In this document: positions 1 to 5,202 of the stretch, piece by piece | Numbering within the stretch: position 1 is the stretch's first letter | How the letters are laid out: each line of letters begins with the position of its first letter | From: 66-474 sp035277545 | Lineage (GTDB): Bacteria; Pseudomonadota; Gammaproteobacteria; Xanthomonadales; Rhodanobacteraceae | Assembly: GCA_035277545.1 (NCBI GenBank) | Contig: DATEKI010000194.1 | Coordinates: forward strand, 1-5,364 | Reading direction: 5' to 3' | Length of the DNA stretch: 5,364 bases | The notes under the pieces: model-generated | What the model saw: only the letters and a program-made list of their open reading frames with translations | What the model was told of the DNA's origin: nothing | Databases searched by the model: none | Made by a program: the position numbers and the translations under genes

Positions 1-859
1 GCAGCACCGGCGTCACCAGGCCACGGTCGGTCGAAACCGCGATCGAGATGTCCTGGTAACCGTGGTAGATGATGTCATTGCCGTCCACCGACGCATTGAC
101 CACCGGATGCCGCTTCAGCGCCTCGCACGCGGCTTTCACGAAGAAGCTCATGAAGCCGAGCTTGATGCCGTGCGTCTTCTCGAACTGTTCGCCCACCTGC
201 TTGCGCATCGCGACCACTTTCGAGAGGTTGACTTCGTTGAACGAGGTCAGCATCGCGATGGAGTTCTTCGACTGCATCAGGCGTTCGGCGATGCGCGCGC
301 GCATGCGCGTCATCGGCACGCGTTCTTCCGGACGGGCGCCCGGCGTGGCAGGGCGCGTGGCCGGTGCCTGCGCGGCGACAGGCGATCCGCCCTTGGAGAA
401 ATTGACCAGGTCTTCCTTGGTCACGCGGCCACCGCGGCCTGTGCCGGAGACTTGCGAGGCGTCGATGTTCTCTTCGGTGGCGACGCGACGGCCGGCGGGC
501 GACAGGCCCTCGTTCGCGCTGGCCGCTGACGGCGCAGGCTTGGCGGGTTCGGCCTTGGCCGGCGCGGCAGGTTGCCTGGTTTCCTGCTTGGCCGCGGCCG
601 GCTTCGGCGCTTCCGCAACCGCGCCTTCCTCGAGGATGCCGATCACGTCTTGGCTGTTGACGGTGTCGCCGGTGTCATGGCGGATTTCCTTCAACACGCC
701 ATCGGCGGGAGCCGGGACTTCCAGCACCACCTTGTCGGTTTCGAGATCGACCAGGTTTTCATCGCGTTTCACCGCGTCGCCCGGCTTCTTGTGCCAGGTG
801 GCGATGGTGGCGTCGCTGACGGATTCGGGCAGTACCGGAACCTTGACTTCGATCGACAT
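1..859 (-). CDS. sucB: Dihydrolipoyllysine-residue succinyltransferase, E2 of 2-oxoglutarate dehydrogenase (3' end missing)
   Basis: E2 core subunit of the cytoplasmic 2-oxoglutarate dehydrogenase complex; it carries the succinyl group on a lipoyl arm and transfers it to CoA in the TCA cycle. I translated the frame by hand: 286 codons are open from the ATG at 859 to the window edge. Residues 2-77 are a biotinyl/lipoyl domain with the lipoylation motif LETDKVVLEVP (Lys43). Residues 80-117 are an Ala/Pro/Lys-rich flexible linker. Residues 118-154 are the peripheral E1/E3-binding domain (LSPAGRRVA...GTGRGGRVTKEDL). After a second linker the catalytic domain starts near residue 180 (RVPMTRMRARIAERL, then KLGFMSFFVKAACEALKRHP). 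E. coli SucB has 405 residues, so roughly 120 are missing, including the catalytic DHxxxDG motif. An AAGGA box lies 6 bases before the ATG. The gene follows sucA by 98 bases, presumably in one operon. The family assignment is secure. Confidence 0.97.
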   Translation of the reverse strand, partial: MSIEVKVPVLPESVSDATIATWHKKPGDAVKRDENLVDLETDKVVLEVPAPADGVLKEIRHDTGDTVNSQDVIGILEEGAVAEAPKPAAAKQETRQPAAPAKAEPAKPAPSAASANEGLSPAGRRVATEENIDASQVSGTGRGGRVTKEDLVNFSKGGSPVAAQAPATRPATPGARPEERVPMTRMRARIAERLMQSKNSIAMLTSFNEVNLSKVVAMRKQVGEQFEKTHGIKLGFMSFFVKAACEALKRHPVVNASVDGNDIIYHGYQDISIAVSTDRGLVTPVL

Positions 860-865
860 GACGTT

Positions 866-870
866 TCCTT
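866..870 (-). promoter_or_regulatory. Ribosome binding site of sucB
   Basis: Read on the minus strand, AAGGA stands 6 bases before the sucB ATG (AAGGAAACGTC-ATG). This is near-ideal spacing and fixes the start. It lies 33 bases beyond the last stem-loop of the sucA-sucB gap, so neither hairpin masks it. Confidence 0.8.
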
Positions 871-903
871 GAGATGGCGTCTTCAGGGGTAGCTGGCTTG
901 CAA

Positions 904-922
904 ACCCCTTGGGTCAAGGGGT
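904..922 (-). other. Stem-loop in the sucA-sucB gap (proximal to sucB)
   Basis: On the plus strand ACCCCTT (904-910) and AAGGGGT (916-922) are perfect reverse complements, giving a 7-bp stem with a 5-base loop (GGGTC). No T-run follows on the minus strand, so it does not look like an intrinsic terminator. A role as an RNA processing or stability barrier between sucA and sucB is inference. Confidence 0.6.
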
Positions 923-942
923 GAACGCGCCTCGGCGCGTTC
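923..942 (-). other. Stem-loop in the sucA-sucB gap (proximal to sucA)
   Basis: GAACGCGCC (923-931) and GGCGCGTTC (934-942) are perfect reverse complements. Because of the loop size the realistic fold is an 8-bp stem with a 4-base loop. It abuts the neighbouring hairpin with no gap and begins 15 bases after the sucA stop codon. No T-run follows, so it does not look like a terminator. Such GC-rich hairpins can protect an upstream mRNA 3' end from exonucleases; that role here is inference. Confidence 0.65.
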
Positions 943-957
943 GGGGTTGTGGGTGAA

Positions 958-3807
958 CTATTCTGCCGAATGATCGTCGCCGACGGGGTCGACCAGGGCC
1001 TGTTGCACCAGCGCGTGCTGCTCGGCGACGTGGGTGTTGTAGTGGCCGCAGGCCGGTGCCGGCGAACGCACGCGCCCCGCGTAGTGCAGGCTGTGGTGGC
1101 CGTCCGCGCAGGCTTGCAGGTGATGGCGGATCTGGAACCACGCGCCCTGGTTCTGCGGTTCCTCCTGGCACCACACCATTTCCTTTGCGGCCGGATATTT
1201 GTCGAGCTCCGCATTAACCTCGATGCGCGGGAACGGATACAGCTGTTCGACGCGCACGATCGCGACGTCCGCGATCTTCTGCTTCTCGGCTTCCTCGAAC
1301 AGGTCGTAATAGACCTTGCCCGAGCACAGCACCACGCGCCTGACCTTCTTGGCGTCCGCGCCCTTGTCGGCGTCGATGCGCTGGTCCGGGATCACCAGGT
1401 GGAAATGGCCGGTCGCGAGGTCGTCCAGTGACGACACCGCGAGCTTGTGACGAAGCAATGATTTTGGCGTCATCACCACCAGCGGCTTGCGGCAGTCGCG
1501 CAGCATCTGCCGGCGCAGCATGTGGAACATCTGCGCGGGCGTGGTCGGCACGCACACCTGCATGTTGTCGAGTGCGCACAACTGCAGGTAGCGCTCGAGG
1601 CGCGCGGAGGAATGTTCCGGGCCCTGGCCTTCATAGCCGTGCGGCAGAAGCAGCACGAGACCGCACAGGCGATTCCACTTGGCTTCGCCGGATGAAATGA
1701 ACTGGTCCACCACGACCTGCGCGCCATTGGCGAAGTCGCCGAACTGCGCTTCCCACAGCACCAGCGTGTCGGGATCGGCGGTTGCGAAACCGTATTCGTA
1801 GGCCATCACCGCTTCTTCGGAAAGCAGCGAGTCGATGACCTCGACCGACGTGCCTTCGTGCACGTGCGCGAGCGGCGTGTAGATGTTGCCGGTTTTCTGG
1901 TCGTGCAATTCGGCGTGGCGGTGGAAGAACGTGCCGCGGCCGGTGTCCTGGCCCACCAGGCGCAGCGCGCTGCCGTCGGCGACCAGCGTCGCGTAGGCCA
2001 TGTTCTCGGCGTAACCCCAATCCAGCGGCAGTCCGCCCTCGGCCATCTTGCGGCGATCGGCGTAGATCTTGCCCACGCGCGATTGCAGCGCCATGCCTTC
2101 CGGCCACGTCAGGATCTTCGCCGCGAGTTCGTCCAGCGTCTTGCGGCTGACGCCCGTTTCGACGGGCTGCGCCAGGTCGCCCTTGGCGAAGCGCGACCAG
2201 TCCACGATGAACTTCTGCGAACCGGGCGGCGCCAGTTCCGTCACCGGCTTGCCGGCATCGAGCTGGTCACGATAGGCGTCGAACAGTTTCTGCGCGTCGC
2301 CGTCGGCGATGAGGCCGCGTTTGACGAGCGCCGCTGCATAGAGTTCCCTCGTGGGCGGCAGCTTCTTGATCACGTCGTACATGATCGGCTGCGTGGCCGA
2401 AGGTTCGTCCGCTTCGTTGTGGCCGTGGCGGCGGTAGCACACCAGGTCCACTACGACGTCCTTGTGGAATTGCTGGCGGAAATCGAATGCGAGGCGCATG
2501 CATTGCAGCACGGCCTCGGGGTCGTCGCCGTTCACGTGCAGTACTGGCGCGTTGACCATCTTGGCGACGTCGGTGCAGTACAGCGTGCTGCGGCTGTCGT
2601 CGGCATCGGTGGTGAAGCCGATCTGGTTGTTCACCACGACATGCACGGTGCCGCCGACGCCGAAGCCTCGCGTCTGCGACATGTTGAACAGCTCCATGTT
2701 CACGCCCTGGCCGGAGAGCGCCGCATCGCCGTGGATCAACACCGGCAGCACGTGCTCGCGTGCGCCGTCGTGCGCGCGGATCTGGCGTGCGCGCACCGAA
2801 CCCGACACCACCGGGTTGACGATTTCGAGGTGCGACGGATTGAACGCCAGCGCGACGTGGATGTTCGCCGCGGGCGCCGCGATGTCGGCCGAGAAGCCCA
2901 TGTGGTATTTCACGTCGCCGGAATGCGCGGGGTCGTCCGGACCGTCGTGTTTGCCCTCGAATTCCGCGAACAACTGTTGCGGCGGCTTGCCGAGGATGTT
3001 GACCAGCACGTTGAGGCGGCCGCGGTGCGCCATGCCGATCACCAGTTCGTGCACGCCCTGGTCGGCGCTGCGGCGGATAAGGTCGTCCAGCAGCGGAATC
3101 AGCGAATCGCCGCCTTCCAGCGAGAAACGCTTCTGGCCGACGTACTTGGTGTGCAGGTAGCGCTCGAGCCCATCCGCGGCGGTGAGCTTGGCCAACGCGC
3201 GCTTGCGCGTGGCGTCATCGAGGCCGGCGTCGCCGCTGGCCTTTTCAAGGCGGTCATAAATCCAGCGACGCTGGTTGTGGTCGCTGATGTGCATGAACTC
3301 GGCGCCGATCGTGGCGACGTAGGTGCGGCGCAGGCGGTCGCGCAGCTCGCGCAGTTTCATGCGCTGGCCGCCGCCGGCGAAGGTGCCGCAGTCGAATTCG
3401 GTGTCGAGGTCGGCGTCGGACAACCCGTGGAAAGCAAGGTCGAGATCCGGGGCGGGGCGCTTGGGCGCGATTGCCAACGGATCGAGGTCGGCGGCGAGGT
3501 GGCCGCGCGATCGATAAGCCGTCAGGAAGCGCAGGACGCCGGCTTGCTTGCGTGCATGGGCATCGTCCACCGGCGTCGTGGCGGCACGACGGCCCTGTTG
3601 CTGCGCGGCGACGATCCGTGCGATCGCGTCGGCGTGGGAAACGTCGCCGGAGCCGTGCAGGCCCTGGAACCACGTGCGCCACTGTGGCGATACCGATTGC
3701 GGATCACGCAGCCAATCCTCGTACAACTGGTCGAGGTAGGCGGCATTGCCCCCGCCGAACTGGGAGGTTTCCGCCAATTGCTGCAACAAACTGCCGCCGT
3801 CACTCAC
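958..3807 (-). CDS. sucA: 2-oxoglutarate dehydrogenase E1 component (thiamine diphosphate dependent)
   Basis: Decarboxylates 2-oxoglutarate and succinylates the lipoyl group of SucB (TCA cycle, cytoplasm). The call is for 949 residues; E. coli SucA has 933. Numbering is from the GTG at 3807. Residues 5-50 are the N-terminal E1o segment (SLLQQLAETSQFGGGNAAYL). Substrate and cofactor histidines sit at His261 in GMAHRGRLNVLVN and His302 in GDVKYHMGFS, matching His260 and His298 of E. coli. The thiamine diphosphate motif runs from GDAALSGQG (Asp361) to the NN pair at 393-394, followed by CYRRHGHNEADEPS. The C-terminal half has the transketolase-like pyrimidine-binding domain (WEAQFGDFANGAQ, HGYEGQGPEHSSAR) and the C-terminal domain (EMVWCQEEPQNQGAW). 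The frame is open further upstream to an ATG at 3924. I prefer GTG 3807 because GGTGA lies 5 bases before it and the family N-terminus starts within a few residues of this point. Stop is TAG; no defects seen. Confidence 0.97.
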   Translation of the reverse strand: MSDGGSLLQQLAETSQFGGGNAAYLDQLYEDWLRDPQSVSPQWRTWFQGLHGSGDVSHADAIARIVAAQQQGRRAATTPVDDAHARKQAGVLRFLTAYRSRGHLAADLDPLAIAPKRPAPDLDLAFHGLSDADLDTEFDCGTFAGGGQRMKLRELRDRLRRTYVATIGAEFMHISDHNQRRWIYDRLEKASGDAGLDDATRKRALAKLTAADGLERYLHTKYVGQKRFSLEGGDSLIPLLDDLIRRSADQGVHELVIGMAHRGRLNVLVNILGKPPQQLFAEFEGKHDGPDDPAHSGDVKYHMGFSADIAAPAANIHVALAFNPSHLEIVNPVVSGSVRARQIRAHDGAREHVLPVLIHGDAALSGQGVNMELFNMSQTRGFGVGGTVHVVVNNQIGFTTDADDSRSTLYCTDVAKMVNAPVLHVNGDDPEAVLQCMRLAFDFRQQFHKDVVVDLVCYRRHGHNEADEPSATQPIMYDVIKKLPPTRELYAAALVKRGLIADGDAQKLFDAYRDQLDAGKPVTELAPPGSQKFIVDWSRFAKGDLAQPVETGVSRKTLDELAAKILTWPEGMALQSRVGKIYADRRKMAEGGLPLDWGYAENMAYATLVADGSALRLVGQDTGRGTFFHRHAELHDQKTGNIYTPLAHVHEGTSVEVIDSLLSEEAVMAYEYGFATADPDTLVLWEAQFGDFANGAQVVVDQFISSGEAKWNRLCGLVLLLPHGYEGQGPEHSSARLERYLQLCALDNMQVCVPTTPAQMFHMLRRQMLRDCRKPLVVMTPKSLLRHKLAVSSLDDLATGHFHLVIPDQRIDADKGADAKKVRRVVLCSGKVYYDLFEEAEKQKIADVAIVRVEQLYPFPRIEVNAELDKYPAAKEMVWCQEEPQNQGAWFQIRHHLQACADGHHSLHYAGRVRSPAPACGHYNTHVAEQHALVQQALVDPVGDDHSAE

Positions 3808-3812
3808 GATGG

Positions 3813-3817
3813 TCACC
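3813..3817 (-). promoter_or_regulatory. Probable ribosome binding site deciding the GTG start of sucA
   Basis: On the minus strand GGTGA is followed by 5 bases (CCATC) and then GTG AGT GAC. GGTGA matches the 3' part of the AAGGAGGTGA consensus. No equally good site precedes the upstream in-frame ATG at 3924. Its first two bases fall inside the 8-base segment 3816-3823 that is complementary to 3871-3878. Confidence 0.55.
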
Positions 3818-3878
3818 ACGGATAATTGTTTGATGTTGAAAAAACGCTTTCCTGCGTTTTTACTCGCGCCATCCGTGG
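3816..3878 (-). promoter_or_regulatory. Long-range stem that may sequester the sucA Shine-Dalgarno
   Basis: On the plus strand CCACGGAT (3816-3823) is the exact reverse complement of ATCCGTGG (3871-3878). In the transcript these segments would form an 8-bp stem that encloses the hairpin at 3840-3861 and takes in the first two G residues of the sucA GGTGA box. The upstream strand also belongs to the hairpin 3866-3881, so both pairings cannot form fully at once. The complementarity is seen directly; regulation of translation is inference. Confidence 0.4.
3840..3861 (-). promoter_or_regulatory. Terminator-like stem-loop just upstream of sucA
   Basis: AAAAACGC (3840-3847) and GCGTTTTT (3854-3861) form a perfect 8-bp stem with a 6-base loop. 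On the minus strand the descending arm ends in six T residues, as in an intrinsic terminator. Only three pairs are G-C, so as a terminator it would be weak. It lies 32 bases before the sucA start and has a symmetric T-run on the plus strand. It may be a transcription attenuator or simply the inner helix of the leader structure. Confidence 0.4.
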
Positions 3879-3881
3879 CGC
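3866..3881 (-). promoter_or_regulatory. Leader stem-loop of sucA, alternative partner of the SD-masking segment
   Basis: GCGCCA (3866-3871) and TGGCGC (3876-3881) form a 6-bp stem with a 4-base loop (TCCG). The loop and the 3876-3878 arm are also part of ATCCGTGG (3871-3878), which can pair with the region of the sucA Shine-Dalgarno. This makes it the competing, SD-releasing conformation if the switch is real. Confidence 0.45.
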
Positions 3882-3900
3882 TCGCCCTGCGGGCCGTCGG

Positions 3901-3920
3901 CGGAGCCGAGGTTCGCTCCG
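3901..3920 (-). other. Leader stem-loop of sucA
   Basis: CGGAGC (3901-3906) and GCTCCG (3915-3920) are perfect complements around an 8-base loop. It is the weakest of the upstream leader hairpins and might be chance in GC-rich DNA. Confidence 0.35.
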
Positions 3921-3945
3921 GCATCCGGCCTGCGCAGTCAATTCA

Positions 3946-3972
3946 CCGAGTCCGGCGCAGGTCCGGACTCGG
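3946..3972 (-). other. Leader stem-loop of sucA, 10-bp perfect stem
   Basis: CCGAGTCCGG (3946-3955) and CCGGACTCGG (3963-3972) form a perfect 10-bp stem with a 7-base loop. It is one of two very strong hairpins standing side by side, 6 bases apart, in the non-coding region before sucA. No T-run follows, so termination is unlikely. Confidence 0.65.
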
Positions 3973-3978
3973 CTTCGT

Positions 3979-4007
3979 CAGATCGAGCGCTTGTGGCGCT
4001 CGATCTG
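3979..4007 (-). other. Leader stem-loop of sucA, 12-bp perfect stem
   Basis: CAGATCGAGCGC (3979-3990) and GCGCTCGATCTG (3996-4007) form a perfect 12-bp stem with a 5-base loop, the longest inverted repeat I found in the window. Its arm CGAGCGC could alternatively pair with GCGCTCG at 3878-3884, because GTGGCGCTCG occurs at both 3875-3884 and 3993-4002. Confidence 0.7.
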
Positions 4008-4009
4008 CG

Positions 4010-4029
4010 GCGGGTCATCCATGACCCGC
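4010..4029 (-). other. Leader stem-loop of sucA, 8-9 bp stem
   Basis: GCGGGTCAT (4010-4018) and ATGACCCGC (4021-4029) are perfect complements separated by 2 bases; the practical fold is 8 bp with a 4-base loop. It starts only 2 bases after the preceding 12-bp stem. Confidence 0.6.
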
Positions 4030-4032
4030 TAT

Positions 4033-4064
4033 ACAGGGTGTTTTCAACCCCCTGTTGAGGGTTG
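4033..4064 (-). promoter_or_regulatory. Two mutually exclusive stems at the start of the sucA leader
   Basis: ACAGGG (4033-4038) can pair with CCCTGT (4050-4055), and CAACCC (4045-4050) can pair with GGGTTG (4059-4064). The two 6-bp stems share the base at 4050 and interlock, so they would either exclude each other or form a pseudoknot-like arrangement. This is the first structure transcribed if the promoter at 4102-4107 is used. It is visible in the sequence; function is unknown. Confidence 0.4.
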
Positions 4065-4101
4065 CGGGCGCAATCCGGCCAAAGCCGCACCGCGACCCGA
4101 A

Positions 4102-4130
4102 ATTATAACGGTTTAATGCTGCAATGCGGG
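4102..4130 (-). promoter_or_regulatory. Candidate sigma-70 promoter of sucAB
   Basis: On the minus strand a perfect TATAAT -10 box (4107-4102) lies in an AT-rich patch of otherwise GC-rich DNA, with a G at the extended -10 position (CGTTATAAT). The hexamer at 17-base spacing (CCCGCA, 4130-4125) is not a good -35. TTGCAG at 4124-4119 is only 11 bases away. It may be an extended -10 or activator-dependent promoter. Initiation near 4095 would give sucA an untranslated leader of about 290 bases carrying all the stem-loops described. Confidence 0.45.
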
Positions 4131-4158
4131 ATTCGCAGGGGCCGGCGTGGCCCGCGAT

Positions 4159-5124
4159 TCAGATACCCAGCGCGCGCAACTCCGGCCACGGCTCGGAGCG
4201 CGCCCAGACTTCCTCGAACAGGCGCATCAGCTCGGCGTGGCGGCCCGGCGCGTAGGTCGAGCCTGTCGTCACCATTTCGCTTTCCTGCGGACGGAACAGG
4301 TAGCCGCAGGAATCCACGCACATGAAAGCCGAACCGTAGGCGAGGTCGGCGGGTTCGACGGGCCTGCGCATTTCGATCACGCTGGACAGCCGCTGCGCGA
4401 GTTCCAGCAGGCGCGTGCCTTCCTGCAGCGCGCGCGTCAGGTCCTCGACGAGGATGCGGATGGATGCGCCGCGTCCCGAAATCGCCAGCCGCCGCAATTC
4501 CACCAGGCAAGCGGTGTCGTTGAGCAGCAGTGGATGCAGCTCGCGCACCCTCACGCACATGCTGCGGCGCGCGCCCGCGAGCAAATGCAGGGTGACGTCG
4601 ATCAATTCTTCGCGGGTGGTTGCGCGCAGCGTCACCGGGTCCGGTGGAGCGGACGGGGCGGGACGTTCGGGGCCGGACAGCCCGTCCAGCGGACGCTGCA
4701 TCATGATGTGCGGAATGCCGGCTTCTTCGAATTCTTCGCCCACGCTGGCGAAGCCGTGTCGCAGCCAGAACGGCACCGCGTCGCGTTGCGCGTGGATGGA
4801 AACCGTGGCGAGCCGCCGCACCCGCGCCTGATCCAGCAGGGTGTGCAGGAGCATCGTGCCGACGTCGCGGCCGCGCCATGCGCGCAACACCGCCACGCGC
4901 CCGATGCGGCCGTCCGGCGTCAGGCGCCCGCTGCCGATGGGCGTGCCGTCCTGCGCGCGTGCGAGCACGTGCACGCTGCGCGGGTCATCGTCGTCGATTT
5001 CCATTTCACGCGGCACGCGCTGTTCGATGACGAACACGCCTTCGCGGACACCGAGCAATCCCTCGCGATCGATTTCGTTCGCCCAATCGCAAACTTCGAC
5101 GTGGAAGCCGCCGTCAATCGGCAT
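4159..5124 (-). CDS. GNAT acetyltransferase (ElaA-like) fused to an uncharacterised C-terminal domain
   Basis: A 321-residue cytoplasmic protein with no signal peptide or membrane segment. Residues 8-145 are a GNAT N-acetyltransferase domain of the ElaA/YjcF type: VREGVFVIEQRVPREMEID (26-44), the beta-4/motif A strand RIGRVAVLRAWRGRDVGTMLL (73-93) that binds acetyl-CoA, and the C-terminal signature AVPFWLRHGFASVGEEF (116-132). The usual RxxGxG pyrophosphate loop reads RGRDVG, with Asp87 in place of the first glycine. After a Pro-rich linker (147-163), residues 165-318 form a second domain (RILVEDLTRALQEGTRLLELAQRL, GYLFRPQ, YAPGRHAELMRLFEEVW, SEPWPELRALGI). I recall this arrangement from Pseudomonas and xanthomonad GNAT proteins (DUF7931), where the substrate is unknown; a phospholipase-D-like fold is my guess. 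The ATG is preceded by GGAGGGGG about 9 bases away. It stands alone between its upstream neighbour and sucA. Confidence 0.88.
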   Translation of the reverse strand: MPIDGGFHVEVCDWANEIDREGLLGVREGVFVIEQRVPREMEIDDDDPRSVHVLARAQDGTPIGSGRLTPDGRIGRVAVLRAWRGRDVGTMLLHTLLDQARVRRLATVSIHAQRDAVPFWLRHGFASVGEEFEEAGIPHIMMQRPLDGLSGPERPAPSAPPDPVTLRATTREELIDVTLHLLAGARRSMCVRVRELHPLLLNDTACLVELRRLAISGRGASIRILVEDLTRALQEGTRLLELAQRLSSVIEMRRPVEPADLAYGSAFMCVDSCGYLFRPQESEMVTTGSTYAPGRHAELMRLFEEVWARSEPWPELRALGI

Positions 5125-5164
5125 GCGGTCAAGCCCCCTCCGGGTCGCCGTGCAGTGTCGCGGA

Positions 5165-5170
5165 ATTGTA
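5165..5170 (-). promoter_or_regulatory. Possible -10 box for the GNAT gene
   Basis: TACAAT on the minus strand lies 40 bases before the ATG at 5124, in the 78-base gap after the upstream gene. TTGGCA (5197-5192) resembles a -35 box, but the spacing is 21 bases, too long for sigma-70. Co-transcription with the upstream gene is equally possible. Confidence 0.25.
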
Positions 5171-5202
5171 AGCCAGTTTCGCGGGCGATTATGCCAACGG
5201 GC

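Noticed and set aside
69..872. A 267-codon plus-strand frame opposite sucB
   Set aside because: The minus strand encodes a clear SucB over the whole stretch; the plus-strand product is Ser/Ala-rich shadow sequence.
904..942. Intrinsic terminator between sucA and sucB
   Set aside because: The stems are strong but no T-run follows either on the minus strand, and a termination site inside a sucAB operon would be counter to the usual co-expression.
1858..3825. A 655-codon open frame on the plus strand, antisense to sucA
   Set aside because: It mirrors sucA codons in GC-rich DNA; the translation is a His/Val/Arg-rich low-complexity shadow with no recognisable domain, and the minus-strand frame is an unambiguous SucA.
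3925..3943. A second sucA promoter based on TTGACT on the minus strand (3942-3937)
   Set aside because: The -35-like hexamer has no acceptable -10 box at 16-18 bases downstream; the following sequence is GC-rich.
3840..4029. REP/SMAG-type repeat cluster or CRISPR array
   Set aside because: The stems all differ in sequence, there is no GTAG at the stem feet as in Stenotrophomonas GTAG elements, and there are no regular repeats with spacers.
4139..4153. Terminator for the GNAT gene (GGGCC/GGCCC stem just after its stop)
   Set aside because: Only 5 bp, with no T-run after it on the minus strand; too weak to call in GC-rich DNA.
4103..4879. A 258-codon minus-strand frame overlapping the GNAT gene
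   Set aside because: It is Arg/Pro/Ala-rich, out of frame with the GNAT motifs, and runs through the sucA promoter region; a typical GC-rich shadow.
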